Below, piece by piece: positions 43,461-52,637 of a stretch of DNA of 64,000 nucleotides. Under the pieces are notes generated by a model, which was not told the origin of the DNA, did not search any database, and was given only the letters and a program-made list of their open reading frames with translations. The first letter of the stretch is position 1. Each line of letters begins with the position of its first letter. This DNA is from [Borrelia] finlandensis (GTDB lineage Bacteria > Spirochaetota > Spirochaetia > Borreliales > Borreliaceae). The translations under genes were made by a program, and so were the position numbers. The stretch is from positions 496,001 through 560,000 of the forward strand of contig NZ_ABJZ02000005.1 in the NCBI RefSeq assembly GCF_000181875.2, read 5' to 3'.

Positions 43461-46242
43461 GAATTATTGTAAATTTACAAGCGTTTTTCTATTTTTTTTG
43501 TTTTCCTGTGTTTCTAATGAGTTAAAGTTAGATCAAAGTTTGGTAAAAGGAAAACTTGTCAATGGGCTAAGGTATTATATTTATAAAAATCAAACCCCAA
43601 AGAATGCCGTTAATATGGGAATTGTTTTTAATGTGGGCTCTCTTAATGAAGAAGATAATGAGAGGGGAATAGCGCATTATCTTGAACACATGGCTTTTAA
43701 TGGGACAAAAGATTATCCAGGAAATTCCATAGTTGATGTTCTTAAAAAATTTGGAATGCAATTTGGTGCTGACATTAATGCCGCTACTAGTTTTGATTTC
43801 ACTTATTATAGACTTGATTTGTCAGATGGCAATAATAAAGATGAAATTGATGAATCTATAAATATTTTGAGAAACTGGGCTTCTCAAATCAGTTTTATGA
43901 AAGAAGAAATAGATCTAGAGCGAAATATTATTGTTGAGGAAAAAAAGCTTGGTGAGACTTATCCTGGAAGAATGTATGAGAAAATGTATAAGTTTTTGAC
44001 AAGCGGAAGTCTTTATGAATTTAGAAGTCCTATTGGACTTGAAAAGCAGATTTTATCTTTTCAGCCAGAGGATTTTAAAAAATTTTATAGAAAGTGGTAT
44101 AGACCAGAACTTGCAAGTGTTATTGTGGTGGGAGATATTGATCCTATAGAAATTGAAGAGAAGATAAAGAAGCAATTTATTTCTTGGAAAAAGCCAACCG
44201 ATAAAATTAAAGAAGTAAAAGTAAGTTTAGATGTAGAGCTTAAAGATAAATTTTTACTTTTAGAAGATTTGGAAGTTGGAGAGCCTAGTTTAATGTTCTT
44301 TAAAAAGGAAATTATTAACTTTGTAAAGACCAAAGATGACCTTTTAAATGATATTAAAAGGTCTTTATTGGCTGCTCTTTTTGAAAATAGATTTTCTGAA
44401 TTAAAGACCGCTGGGGTAAAGCAATTTAAAAATGTTTCAAATAAAGATTTTTTTTCATTTAAATCAGATAACAATAATATTGTTGCAAAATCGATTTCTT
44501 TAAACTTTAATCCAGATCATTTGAACGAAGGAATACAAGACTTTTTTTATGAGCTTGAGAGGATAAGAAAATTTGGATTTACCCAAGGTGAGTTTGAAAA
44601 AGTTAGATCTCAGTTTTACAAATCTTTAGAATTAAGGAAAAAGAATATAAATAAAACAAATTCATGGGCTATTTTTCAGGATTTAATAGAAATTGTTATT
44701 GATGGTTCTAATAAATTTGATATGAATGAATATTGCGATCTTTCTGTTCAATATTTGGAAAAGATTGATTTAAAAACAATAAACAATCTTGTAGGAAGAG
44801 AGTTTGATGTAAAAAATTGTGCAATTTTTTATTCTTACCATGGAAGAGTGCATCCTGTTCTAACTCTTGAAGATATTGACAATCTTCAAAAGATAGCTTT
44901 AGAAAGAGAGTTAAGGCCTTATGAGAATTCTTTAATTGAAGGTAAATTTTTTAAGAAGTCTTTAGATGATAAAGATATTATTAGAGAAAATGAGTTTGAA
45001 AATGAAATTTCGTCATTTGTTCTTGAAAATGGGGTTGAAGTTTATTTTAAATATAATGATCAAAAAAAGGGTGTAATTGATTTTAGTGCAACTTCTTGGG
45101 GAGGTTTAATTAATGAAGATTTAAGACTTATTCCTGTTTTATCTTTTGCTCCCGGAGTAGTATCTGGTTCGGGTTACGGTGATTATTCTGCATTACAGAT
45201 TGAAAAATATTTATCAGATAAAGCTGTTTCTTTAAGAGTTGGGGTTGGAGCTCAAGAATCATATATTTATGGAAGTTCAGATAAAAAAGATCTTGAAATT
45301 CTTTTTCAGCTTATATATTTTACTTTTAAGGAACCCAAAATAGATGATGTTTTTTTGCAAAATGCTATTAATAATATAAAAGCATTAATAAAGAGTAATG
45401 AAAATAGTTCTAATTATCATTTTAAAAAAGCTATTAGTAAATTTTTAAATAATAATGATCCTAGATTTGAAGATACAAAAGATAGTGATTTACAATATTT
45501 TACAAAAGAAAATATTTTGTCTTTTTATAAGAAAAGGTTTACTTATGCAAATAATTTTAAGTTTGTCTTTGCTGGAGACTCAGATATTCAGACAATAAAG
45601 GCTTATTCAAAGAAATATTTAGGCAATCTTAACTTCAAAGAAATAAACGAGTATAAAGATTTAGATTACTCTTACAGTAAAAATTTTAATAAAATAGTTG
45701 TAAGGAAGGGAAAAAATTCAACTAGTTTTGCCTATGTAATTTATCCTTTTAAATTTAATTATTTAGCAGAGACCTCGTTAAATTTAAATGCTTTAGCGGA
45801 TCTTTTAACGGATGGGCTTATAAAAAATATTAGAGAAAAAATGTCTAGTGTTTATGCAATTCAAGCTTCTTTTGACTCCAATTTAAGGAAAAATGTAGAT
45901 TCCGATGGTATTTTGTCTATTTTTTTTACTACCGAGCCTAAGGAGCTAGATAATGTTTTAAATTCTATTAATCGCTATATGACCGAAAGACAAAAAATAG
46001 ATTTTAATGATAAAGATTTTTCTTATGTTAAGAAGAATTATGTTAAAAATACAAAAATAAATTCAGAGAATAATGGTTATTGGATTTCAAATATATTGGC
46101 GTCATTATCATGGTATGGAGTATTTAAAAATAATTTTGGTGTTAAGTTTATAGAGACAAACTTAAACAAAGATTTAATAAATGAATTTTTTAAGAAAATT
46201 AATCTTGATGAAAAAGCAGAAATATTGCTAATACCTGAATAG
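43441..46242 (+). CDS. M16-family zinc protease, lipoprotein
   Basis: A protein of about 933 residues. The first 25 residues form a lipoprotein signal with lipobox LFSC, so it should be lipid-anchored on the periplasmic side of a membrane. The inverted zinc motif HxxEH is at residues 79-83 (HYLEH), with a downstream Glu in NIIVEEKKLGE. A second, non-catalytic M16 domain covers about residues 510-930 (VLENGVEVYFKYN onward). This is the two-domain zinc peptidase layout seen in PqqL-type proteases. The ATG at 43441 follows a purine-rich AAGGGGGAG and is preferred over an in-frame GTG at 43435. Confidence 0.88.
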   Translation: MNYQRIKNYCKFTSVFLFFLFSCVSNELKLDQSLVKGKLVNGLRYYIYKNQTPKNAVNMGIVFNVGSLNEEDNERGIAHYLEHMAFNGTKDYPGNSIVDVLKKFGMQFGADINAATSFDFTYYRLDLSDGNNKDEIDESINILRNWASQISFMKEEIDLERNIIVEEKKLGETYPGRMYEKMYKFLTSGSLYEFRSPIGLEKQILSFQPEDFKKFYRKWYRPELASVIVVGDIDPIEIEEKIKKQFISWKKPTDKIKEVKVSLDVELKDKFLLLEDLEVGEPSLMFFKKEIINFVKTKDDLLNDIKRSLLAALFENRFSELKTAGVKQFKNVSNKDFFSFKSDNNNIVAKSISLNFNPDHLNEGIQDFFYELERIRKFGFTQGEFEKVRSQFYKSLELRKKNINKTNSWAIFQDLIEIVIDGSNKFDMNEYCDLSVQYLEKIDLKTINNLVGREFDVKNCAIFYSYHGRVHPVLTLEDIDNLQKIALERELRPYENSLIEGKFFKKSLDDKDIIRENEFENEISSFVLENGVEVYFKYNDQKKGVIDFSATSWGGLINEDLRLIPVLSFAPGVVSGSGYGDYSALQIEKYLSDKAVSLRVGVGAQESYIYGSSDKKDLEILFQLIYFTFKEPKIDDVFLQNAINNIKALIKSNENSSNYHFKKAISKFLNNNDPRFEDTKDSDLQYFTKENILSFYKKRFTYANNFKFVFAGDSDIQTIKAYSKKYLGNLNFKEINEYKDLDYSYSKNFNKIVVRKGKNSTSFAYVIYPFKFNYLAETSLNLNALADLLTDGLIKNIREKMSSVYAIQASFDSNLRKNVDSDGILSIFFTTEPKELDNVLNSINRYMTERQKIDFNDKDFSYVKKNYVKNTKINSENNGYWISNILASLSWYGVFKNNFGVKFIETNLNKDLINEFFKKINLDEKAEILLIPE

Positions 46243-46260
46243 CTTGTGTTTACTTAAAAA

Positions 46261-46299
46261 ACATTCTTGTTTTCTGGGTTTGCTAGAAAGCAAGAATGT
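46261..46299 (-). terminator. intrinsic terminator after tRNA-Glu, possibly bidirectional
   Basis: A 15-base-pair stem (ACATTCTTG with CAAGAATGT, extended by TTTCT/AGAAA across one G-T pair) has a 9-base loop. Read on the minus strand it is followed immediately by a run of six T (46255-46260), so it should end the tRNA-Lys/tRNA-Glu transcript. On the plus strand it lies 18 bases after the protease stop and may act as a weaker terminator there. Confidence 0.8.
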
Positions 46300-46322
46300 T
46301 TAGCCCATTTTTATTAGCAAGA

Positions 46323-46394
46323 CATCCTCTAGGGGAATCGAACCCCTCTTGCCAGGATGAAAACCTGGAGTCCTAACCGATAGACGAAGAGGAC
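46323..46394 (-). tRNA. tRNA-Glu (anticodon UUC)
   Basis: A 72-base cloverleaf read on the minus strand. The acceptor stem is GTCCTCT with AGAGGAT and discriminator G, with a G-U closing pair. The anticodon stem is CCAGG/CCTGG with loop TTTTCAT, giving anticodon TTC. The T stem is AGGGG/CCCCT with loop TTCGATT. CCA is not encoded. It is the second gene of a two-tRNA unit with tRNA-Lys(UUU), five bases upstream. Confidence 0.96.
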
Positions 46395-46399
46395 AAAAG

Positions 46400-46472
46400 T
46401 GAGCTCAGTAGGACTCGAACCTACGACAAACGCCTTAAAAGGGCGCTGCTCTACCACCTGAGCTATGAGCCC
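46400..46472 (-). tRNA. tRNA-Lys (anticodon UUU)
   Basis: A 73-base cloverleaf on the minus strand. The acceptor stem is GGGCTCA with TGAGCTC and discriminator A. The anticodon stem GCGCC/GGCGT has loop CTTTTAA, anticodon TTT. The T stem is GTAGG/CCTAC. CCA is not encoded. It has its own promoter and a leader containing a small hairpin (GTCAT/ATGAC, 46475-46487). Confidence 0.96.
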
Positions 46473-46500
46473 AAAAGTCATTTTATGACCATCGGAAGTA

Positions 46501-46529
46501 ATAATATATTTATTTTCCAATAATGTCAA
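46501..46529 (-). promoter_or_regulatory. promoter of tRNA-Lys(UUU)-tRNA-Glu
   Basis: On the minus strand a perfect TTGACA (46524-46529) is followed after exactly 17 bases by TATTAT (46501-46506). The predicted start near 46494 leaves a leader of about 21 bases before the mature tRNA-Lys. The match to the sigma-70 consensus is among the best in the window, as expected for a stable RNA. Confidence 0.75.
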
Positions 46530-46535
46530 GTTAAA

Positions 46536-46563
46536 TTGGCATAAAATTAATAATTTATACCAA
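46536..46563 (-). terminator. probable terminator of tRNA-Lys(CUU)
   Basis: On the minus strand TTGGTATAAA pairs with TTTATGCCAA (ten pairs including one G-T) around an 8-base loop. It lies 18 bases after tRNA-Lys(CUU) and is followed by TTTAACTT. It stops just short of the next tRNA promoter, so it separates two transcription units. Confidence 0.55.
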
Positions 46564-46580
46564 AAATGTATTTAACAATT

Positions 46581-46653
46581 TGAGCTGCACAGGACTTGAA
46601 CCTGTAACCAGCGGATTAAGAGTCCGATGCTCTACCACTTGAGCTAGCAGCCC
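46581..46653 (-). tRNA. tRNA-Lys (anticodon CUU)
   Basis: A 73-base cloverleaf on the minus strand. The acceptor stem is GGGCTGC with GCAGCTC and discriminator A. The anticodon stem TCGGA/TCCGC has loop CTCTTAA, anticodon CTT. The T stem is ACAGG/CCTGT. CCA is not encoded. It reads AAG codons, complementing the UUU isoacceptor close by. Confidence 0.95.
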
Positions 46654-46676
46654 AGTTTATTAATTTGCTAACAATA

Positions 46677-46705
46677 AGAATAAGTTTTTATAAATTGAAT
46701 GTCAA
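46677..46705 (-). promoter_or_regulatory. promoter of tRNA-Lys(CUU)
   Basis: On the minus strand a perfect TTGACA (46700-46705) and TATTCT (46677-46682) are 17 bases apart. The start site would be near 46670, about 17 bases before the mature tRNA. The -35 box overlaps the stop codon of the TPR-protein gene, showing how tightly the units are packed. Confidence 0.75.
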
Positions 46706-47346
46706 GGTTTGTTGTTGCTTTTTTTTAATTCTTCTAGTAAATTTTTTGCTTCTAGATTATTAGGAGAGATTGTAAGAATTTTAATTAGTGCTTCTTCTGC
46801 TAATATTTTATTTTTTGCATTTATTCTTGATCTTGCTAATTTTATTAATAGATTTTGGTTATTAGGAGAAAAACGTAATGCATGTTCGTATGCAAAATCT
46901 GCTTCATTGTATCTTTTTAGCTCATAAAAAGAATCTGCAATTAAATTATAAACTTTTATTATTCTTGCTCCTTTAGAATCAAGGCTAATGTATTCTTGAA
47001 AGTATTTTAATGCATTGTCATAATTTTTTTGAAAAAAATAAGCTTCTCCTAGTGCTTGAATAATTCTTATGTCATATTTTTTAATGCCAAGTCCTATAAT
47101 CGCCTCTTTTTCAGCTCTCTTGTATTCTCCTATGGCTATTAAGCTCCATATCAATATTGTCCTAGCATCTAAGTTGCTAGGATTTAGTCGAATTTCTTCT
47201 AACGTGTTTAAAATAGCTTCTTTAAATTTTCCTTCTTTGTATAGAAGAAGAGAGTCTTCTTTTTCTTTAGGCAGCGATTGTCCAAATAATAAGCTTGAAT
47301 TGGATAGCAGAATTAAAGCTATTTGTAATAGAAAAAAAAATTTCAT
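46702..47346 (-). CDS. exported TPR-repeat protein
   Basis: A protein of 214 residues with an N-terminal signal peptide (about 1-22, ending LLFGQS). At least four tetratricopeptide-like repeats follow, for example YKEGKFKEAILNTLEEIRLNP, AYFFQKNYDNALKYFQEYISLD and SFYELKRYNEADFAYEHALRFSP. Such proteins act as periplasmic scaffolds. Its ATG overlaps the bactofilin stop by four bases (ATGA), so the two are translationally coupled and may work together in envelope organisation. Confidence 0.85.
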   Translation of the reverse strand: MKFFFLLQIALILLSNSSLLFGQSLPKEKEDSLLLYKEGKFKEAILNTLEEIRLNPSNLDARTILIWSLIAIGEYKRAEKEAIIGLGIKKYDIRIIQALGEAYFFQKNYDNALKYFQEYISLDSKGARIIKVYNLIADSFYELKRYNEADFAYEHALRFSPNNQNLLIKLARSRINAKNKILAEEALIKILTISPNNLEAKNLLEELKKSNNKP

Positions 47347-47699
47347 TCTTCTAAATCCTCCATTTCACAATTCCCTTTAAATATTGCTCCAGAATCTATA
47401 AAGAGTTCTTTGGTTTTAATGTTTCCTATTAATTTGCCGGTTTTATAGATTTTAATTGTTTTTAAAGCCTCAATGTTTCCTTTTATTTTGCCATGATTTA
47501 GTAAATGTTGACATTTTATTTCAGCTTCAACATCAGCTTTTTCCCTTAGATAGATTGAGTTTGATGAGTTTATTAAACCCTTAAGCTTTCCTTCTATTAT
47601 TATTGGCTTATTGCTTTCAATATATCCTTCAAACTCAAAATTTTTTTTTATTACATTTTGAGTACTACTTTCTTCGAATTCTAAGCTATCTATACTCAT
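47343..47699 (-). CDS. bactofilin (polymer-forming cytoskeletal protein)
   Basis: A protein of 118 residues from the ATG at 47699. It has the single right-handed beta-helix domain of bactofilins (DUF583), visible as short beta repeats of the GYIESNKPIIIEGKLKG / GNIEALKTIKIYKTGKLIG type, with the typical GxIxA...I...G pattern. Bactofilins self-assemble into filaments at the membrane and affect cell shape and, in spirochaetes, motility. The frame is open to 47741, but AGAGG at 47705-47709 and the conserved start support 47699. The longer frame would run through a hairpin. Confidence 0.88.
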   Translation of the reverse strand: MSIDSLEFEESSTQNVIKKNFEFEGYIESNKPIIIEGKLKGLINSSNSIYLREKADVEAEIKCQHLLNHGKIKGNIEALKTIKIYKTGKLIGNIKTKELFIDSGAIFKGNCEMEDLEE

Positions 47700-47712
47700 T
47701 GAAACCTCTAAA

Positions 47713-47742
47713 AATGAATGCTTTAAAGTTAAAGCATTCATT
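47713..47742 (-). terminator. perfect hairpin directly upstream of bactofilin
   Basis: A perfect 14-base inverted repeat, AATGAATGCTTTAA and its complement, separated by two bases. On the minus strand it lies between the Bax-inhibitor gene and bactofilin and is followed by four T. On the plus strand it is followed by six T. It looks like a bidirectional intrinsic terminator. Its end is only four bases from the bactofilin ribosome binding site, so it could also control bactofilin expression. Confidence 0.7.
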
Positions 47743-47775
47743 TTTTATTGAATTTTTTATGAATTTTTTATGATT

Positions 47776-48474
47776 TTAATCGTTTCTTCTTTGGCCCAAA
47801 AATCTTAGAAGATATAAGAATAAATTTATAAAATCTAAATAAAGTTTAAGTGAGGCTACAACCGCCATTCTGTTTTTTATTTCAGTGTCGTCTTGTAGCA
47901 TTTTGTCCATTTTAGAAATATTTTGAACATCGTAAGCTGTTAGGCCTGTAAATATGACTACGCCCAAAATAGATATAAGGAAATTAAGGCCTGAACTTCT
48001 AAAAAACATATTAACAAGAGATGCAATAATGATTCCCCATAAGCCCATTATTAAATAGCTTCCCATTTTTGTTAGATCTGTTGTTGTAGTGTATCCATAA
48101 ACAGACATTCCAAGAAATGTTCCAGCAGTAATTCCAAATGTGAATACTATTGATCCTTGTGTATAAATCATAAATATAGAAGATAATGTTACTCCTGTTA
48201 ATGCTGAGTAGAGCAAGAAAAGAGCTGTTGCAGTATTGCTTGATATTTTATTAAGAGCACCACTTATTGCATATACAAGTCCAAATTGTATAAGTATCAT
48301 AGCCATAAATGACATTGAATTTGAGAATATTATTGCTTTGATTGTTTGATTTTCTGAGGTTGCATATGCAAATACTGCTGAGATTAAAAGTCCAATTGAC
48401 ATAAGCCCGAAAACTTTGGCTAAGAACTTGTTTTTTATTAGTATTTCTTGTTTTTCTTGTGTTAAATCGATCAT
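47776..48474 (-). CDS. Bax inhibitor-1 / YccA family membrane protein
   Basis: A protein of 232 residues with seven hydrophobic membrane segments. The family pattern is clear: FGLMSIGLLISAVFAY near the N-terminus, a GVTLSSIFMIYT segment, and the C-terminal GLTAYDVQNISKMDK followed by LYLDFINLFLYLLRFLG. Members are inner-membrane proteins linked to calcium leak and, in E. coli YccA, to regulation of the FtsH protease. AAGGAGG precedes the ATG. It follows fusA by 23 bases and is probably co-transcribed with it. Confidence 0.92.
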   Translation of the reverse strand: MIDLTQEKQEILIKNKFLAKVFGLMSIGLLISAVFAYATSENQTIKAIIFSNSMSFMAMILIQFGLVYAISGALNKISSNTATALFLLYSALTGVTLSSIFMIYTQGSIVFTFGITAGTFLGMSVYGYTTTTDLTKMGSYLIMGLWGIIIASLVNMFFRSSGLNFLISILGVVIFTGLTAYDVQNISKMDKMLQDDTEIKNRMAVVASLKLYLDFINLFLYLLRFLGQRRND

Positions 48475-48497
48475 AATAAAGCCTCCTTATTATTTTA

Positions 48498-50579
48498 TTA
48501 AGATTTGTTTTGATCGTTAAATTTTTTGCGAAGTTCATCAAATATAGCACTTGGGACTTTTCCATACCTTAAGAATTCCATTGAGAATTCTGCTTTTCCT
48601 TGGGTAGAGGATCTAAGGACTGTTGAAAATCCAAACATTTCGCTTAAAGGCACCTCGGCCTCAACTTTTGAAAAACTTCCATCTTCTAGCGAACCTGTTA
48701 TTATTCCTCTTCTTTGGTTTAAAAGTCCAAACATATTGCCTTGGAATTCAGTAGGTCCTTCAAGGGTAACTTTCATTATTGGCTCAAGGATTGTAGGTTT
48801 TGCTTTTTCATAAGCCTCTCTAAAAGCACCAATTGCTGCTAATTGGAATGCAATATCAGATGAGTCAACAATGTGATATTGGCCATCATTGATTGTAATT
48901 TTTATGTCAACTATTGGAAAGCCAATTAATGTTCCCCTTTCCATTGCTTTTTGGAATCCTTTGTCACATGATGGGATATATTCTGTTGGGATTACTCCTC
49001 CTTTTATTAGATTGACAAATTCGTATGTTTCTCCTTCTTTGTCAAGAGGTTCCATAAACCCTGCAACTCGTCCAAACTGACCAGCTCCCCCAGATTGCTT
49101 TTTGTGAGTATAATTAAATTCAGCTTTTCTTGTAATCGTTTCTCTATAGGCTACTTGCGGCATTCCGGTTTCAACTTCTGCCTTGAACTCTCTTTTCATT
49201 CTTTCAATGTAAACTTCTAAGTGTAGCTCTCCCATGCCTTGAATTATTGTTTCATTTGATTCAATGTCAACATAAGTTTTAAATGTTGGATCTTCTTTTG
49301 TAAATCTTCCAAGGGCTTTGGCCATATTATCAGCAGATTTTTTATCTTTTGGTTTTACAGAAAGAGAAATTACTGGATCTGGAATAAACATTGATGTCAT
49401 TGAATAGTTGATCGATGGATCACAAAACGTATCTCCTGATGCGCATTCTATTCCAAATAAAGCAACAATGTCACCACTTCCTCCAAATTCAATGTCTTCT
49501 GTATTATTTGCATGCATTCTGATAAGTCTTCCGACTTTGAATTTTTTGGAAGTTCTTGAGTTGATAAGTTCTTGTCCTTTTTTTAAAATTCCTTGATAGA
49601 TTCTCACATAAGTTAACTGTCCGTATTGTCCGTCTTCAAGCTTAAATGCAAGAGCAACAGTTGGGAGTTCATTGTCAATTTTAAGATCGATTTCTTTTTC
49701 ATTATTATTTAGGTCAAGAGCGGTGTTTTTTATATCATGAGGGGATGGCAAAAATCTGGTTACAGCATCTAAGAGCAATTGCACTCCTTTGTTTTTATAA
49801 GCAGATCCCATAAATACAGGGCATAATTTTAAAGCCAATGTTCCTGTTCTAGTTGCATTGTATATTATTTCAGTAGGAACTTCTTTTCCTTCCATGTGTA
49901 ATTCCATAAGTTCATCATTAAAGTCAGCAAGAGTATCAAGCATTATTTCTCGTTTGCTTTTTGCTTCTTCTAAGAGATCTGAGGGTATTTCTTTTTCTAT
50001 TATTTCTGTTCCATCTTTTCCTTCAAAATAGTAGGCTTTCATTAATACAAGGTCTATAACTCCAATATGTTTGTCTTCTAATCCAATTGGGATTTGCATT
50101 AAAACGGAGTTTAAGTCGAGTTTTGATCTTAGTTGATCTTTTACATTGTAGGGATTTGCTCCGGTTTTATCACACTTGTTTACAAATGCAAGGCGCGGCA
50201 CACTATATCTTTTAAGTTGTCGATCAACAGTTATTGATTGGGATTGAACTCCTGCAACAGAATCAAGAACCAATATTGCTCCGTCAAGTACTCTAAGAGA
50301 TCTTTCAACTTCAATTGTAAAATCTACGTGTCCGGGTGTATCAATAATATTTATCGGAAAATCTTTCCATTCAACGTGAGTTGCAGCTGATGCTATTGTG
50401 ATTCCTCTTTCTCTTTCAAGTTCCATTGAGTCCATTGTTGCACCAACCCCATCTTTGCCTTTTACTTCGTGAATTGCATGAATTTTATTACAATAAAAAA
50501 GAATACGTTCTGTAAGAGTGGTTTTTCCTGAGTCGATGTGCGCGCTAATACCTATGTTTCGTAATTTATTATAGTCCAT
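48498..50579 (-). CDS. fusA: translation elongation factor G
   Basis: A protein of 693 residues with the five EF-G domains. The GTPase domain begins [18 protein letters not shown] and has [25 protein letters not shown] and NKCDKTG. Domains III-V follow, with the tip loop of domain IV and [20 protein letters not shown] in domain V. Borrelia has two EF-G genes. This one is in the position of BB_0540, reported as the translocase of mitochondrial EF-G1 type, while the other works in ribosome recycling. AGGAGG precedes the ATG. It is not with rpsL-rpsG. Confidence 0.95.
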   Translation of the reverse strand: MDYNKLRNIGISAHIDSGKTTLTERILFYCNKIHAIHEVKGKDGVGATMDSMELERERGITIASAATHVEWKDFPINIIDTPGHVDFTIEVERSLRVLDGAILVLDSVAGVQSQSITVDRQLKRYSVPRLAFVNKCDKTGANPYNVKDQLRSKLDLNSVLMQIPIGLEDKHIGVIDLVLMKAYYFEGKDGTEIIEKEIPSDLLEEAKSKREIMLDTLADFNDELMELHMEGKEVPTEIIYNATRTGTLALKLCPVFMGSAYKNKGVQLLLDAVTRFLPSPHDIKNTALDLNNNEKEIDLKIDNELPTVALAFKLEDGQYGQLTYVRIYQGILKKGQELINSRTSKKFKVGRLIRMHANNTEDIEFGGSGDIVALFGIECASGDTFCDPSINYSMTSMFIPDPVISLSVKPKDKKSADNMAKALGRFTKEDPTFKTYVDIESNETIIQGMGELHLEVYIERMKREFKAEVETGMPQVAYRETITRKAEFNYTHKKQSGGAGQFGRVAGFMEPLDKEGETYEFVNLIKGGVIPTEYIPSCDKGFQKAMERGTLIGFPIVDIKITINDGQYHIVDSSDIAFQLAAIGAFREAYEKAKPTILEPIMKVTLEGPTEFQGNMFGLLNQRRGIITGSLEDGSFSKVEAEVPLSEMFGFSTVLRSSTQGKAEFSMEFLRYGKVPSAIFDELRKKFNDQNKS

Positions 50580-50871
50580 TAGACTTTGTCCCTCCTGATG
50601 ATATGTGGGTAGAAGATTAACTATCTTAGTAATTTTACAAAATTTTTTTTTAAAAATCTATCTTATATCGTTTTATATTATTAAATATTTGGAAGTTTGA
50701 ACTATTTTATATGAAATTTGACAGTTTGCTTGATTAAATTTGCAATAATGTATATCCTTATTTTAGGGAATATATCATTTAGTAGATTTTGATTTTATTG
50801 ATTAAATATTTAGTGAATTAACTCTTACTTTATTATTATACTCCTAAGATAATTATGTGGAGGAATTTGAG

Positions 50872-51099
50872 TTGGAAACTTTAACAATATCTAATGAGTT
50901 GAGCAAAATATCACAGGTAGATTATGATTCTTCTGTGTCCGAGCTTTCTGTGTTTTTTAAGGATGGAAGAGCTTATAAGTATTTTAAGATTGAACCAAGA
51001 CATTTTAGTGCAATATCTAAACTTGTTGAGGACAGAAGATCAGTTGGTAAATATTTAACAGAAAACGTATTTAACAAATATGACCAAGAAAAGCTTTAA
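50872..51099 (+). CDS. small KTSC-domain protein
   Basis: A protein of 75 residues from the TTG at 50872. The frame opens at a GTG at 50857, but GGAGG at 50859-50863 lies inside that extension and is eight bases before the TTG, which decides the start. The pattern SQVDYDSSVSELSVFFKDGRAYKYFKI followed by a helix matches the KTSC domain, found in small proteins and linked to lysyl-tRNA synthetase in some genomes. No function is established. It stands alone downstream of the divergent fusA. Confidence 0.75.
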   Translation: METLTISNELSKISQVDYDSSVSELSVFFKDGRAYKYFKIEPRHFSAISKLVEDRRSVGKYLTENVFNKYDQEKL

Positions 51100-51121
51100 T
51101 TTGTTTTTTAGATAGTATTAA

Positions 51122-51152
51122 AAGCCCTTTTGTTTTTAAAGCAGGAGGGCTT
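51122..51152 (+). terminator. possible terminator after KTSC gene
   Basis: AAGCCCT (51122-51128) pairs with AGGGCTT (51146-51152), closing a large loop in which TTTG and AAAGCA may pair further. It lies 22 bases after the stop. The T-run after it is poor (ATTTATGTTT), so the call is tentative. Confidence 0.4.
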
Positions 51153-51288
51153 ATTTATGTTTATGACTAGCTTTTAGAGTAATAAATTTTGTTTTATAAT
51201 CATCAAGATGGTTTATTTAATTTTAAAATTCAACAGCATTGAAGTTTTGTATTTTGATTATTATTAGGTTTAGTGTTATTTTGCTGCT

Positions 51289-51867
51289 TTGGATAATTTA
51301 AATAGTATAAATAGTATTAAGGATTCAAGTAAATTTTTTATGTATAAATTGTTGTTTATTATTGTTTTTGTTTTGTCTTGTAGCTCTATTTTTAAGGAAT
51401 ATCAGAGCATATCAGGTGAATACTATAAGCTTGCTAAATTAAATGAAGAGTTTGGTAATGATGAGACTTCTGTTTTGCTTTATGAAAAATCTATTAAATT
51501 TAATATTAATGCTGGTGATGATTCAAGTTACAATTTTATTTTAGCTTGCATTAATTTGAAAAAATATATAGAGGCTGAGTTGAAACTTAATTCTATTATG
51601 AAAGAAGATACAGAAAATATTTTGTTAATCAATCTTAAGGGATATTTGCTATTTAAAAAAAATGATTTGGACAATGCTTTGATTTATTATTTGAAAACTC
51701 TAGAATTTGCGCCTGCGAATAAAGAGGCTCTATTTAATATTTTTTACATTTATCATTTAAAGAGTGACAAAAAAAATGCAAAAAAATATATCTCAAAATA
51801 TAAAGAACTAAATCATCCTATACCAAGTGGTGCGGAAGAAATAGTTTCTTCTGTTCTTAAGAGTTAA
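51289..51867 (+). CDS. TPR-repeat lipoprotein
   Basis: A protein of 192 residues from a TTG at 51289, or 175 from the ATG at 51340. The latter gives a classical lipoprotein signal, MYKLLFIIVFVLSC, with Cys14 as the lipid site. Neither start has a clear ribosome binding site. The mature part has tetratricopeptide-like repeats: YYKLAKLNEEFGNDETSVLLYEKSIKF, LACINLKKYIEAELKLNSIM and LLFKKNDLDNALIYYLKTLEF. It is probably a periplasmic or surface lipoprotein scaffold. A similar gene lies on the minus strand at 46702-47346. Confidence 0.75.
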   Translation: MDNLNSINSIKDSSKFFMYKLLFIIVFVLSCSSIFKEYQSISGEYYKLAKLNEEFGNDETSVLLYEKSIKFNINAGDDSSYNFILACINLKKYIEAELKLNSIMKEDTENILLINLKGYLLFKKNDLDNALIYYLKTLEFAPANKEALFNIFYIYHLKSDKKNAKKYISKYKELNHPIPSGAEEIVSSVLKS

Positions 51868-51986
51868 TTTTTTAGTTTTTTGTTTACTTTTTACTTGTGG
51901 TAATCTTTATGGTAATTATTATATAATAAGGTATGCAATATAAACCCTGTTTTATTTTTCATAAATTTTTGTAGGAGAGTTTGTAT

Positions 51987-52637
51987 ATGATTAGGCTTAA
52001 AGTTTTAATTTTGTGTTTATTTGGAATTATTGTGTTAAATGGTTTTGCAGATACTAATTTTGAATTCAATTTTGGTGGTGGGGTTGCTTTTCCTGTTAGT
52101 CCCTTTTCAAGCTTTTACAATGAGGCTTTAGAGATTAATGCAAAGCTTAAGCAAAATTTGCCTTCAGATTTATCCCCAATAGAAAAAGAAGAGATAGTCC
52201 AAAATTTTTCCGATTTAGCCAATATTGCTAAAGCTGGAATAAGATATGGAACTTACGCTCAATTTGGTGCCAAATTTGATGATTTTGTTTCTATTGGATT
52301 TGAGCTTTTGTTTGACATTAATCTTCTTAAAGCAATAAAGCGTTCGGATGGAACTGCAAATGAAAATTTCTCGTTTATTATGGCAATAACACCAAGATTT
52401 TATACAAAATTAGATTTTTTTGTTTTAGCTTTAGCGTTTTTCACAGGTCCTAAGATCAATATAGCGACTTCTTCTGCAGATTCTGTTTTAGCAGAACTGG
52501 GAACAATGGGCTGGGATATTGGTGCTAGACTTTCATTTTCTTTTTTAATTCTTGAAGTTTACTATGTTTGGAATATTAAAAACCCTAAATTTTCTGATTT
52601 CAAGTTTGGAATAGGTTTTGAATTTGGAATTGTGTAG
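51987..52637 (+). CDS. putative outer-membrane beta-barrel protein
   Basis: A protein of 216 residues from the ATG at 51987, nine bases after TAGGAG. It has a signal peptide (LKVLILCLFGIIVLNGFA). The mature protein begins with FEFNFGGGVAFPV and has several alternating hydrophobic stretches such as RYGTYAQFGAKF, VSIGFELLFDI, FIMAITPRFYTKL and DIGARLSFSFLILEVYYVW. These look like amphipathic strands of an 8-stranded barrel. It ends FGIGFEFGIV. Barrel topology is inferred; I recognise no named family. Confidence 0.65.
   Translation: MIRLKVLILCLFGIIVLNGFADTNFEFNFGGGVAFPVSPFSSFYNEALEINAKLKQNLPSDLSPIEKEEIVQNFSDLANIAKAGIRYGTYAQFGAKFDDFVSIGFELLFDINLLKAIKRSDGTANENFSFIMAITPRFYTKLDFFVLALAFFTGPKINIATSSADSVLAELGTMGWDIGARLSFSFLILEVYYVWNIKNPKFSDFKFGIGFEFGIV

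Noticed and set aside
50717..50745. TTGACA box in the fusA to KTSC gap
   Set aside because: The nearest -10-like sequence (AATAAT) is 19-20 bases away and more than 120 bases from the KTSC start. That is too weak to list as a promoter.
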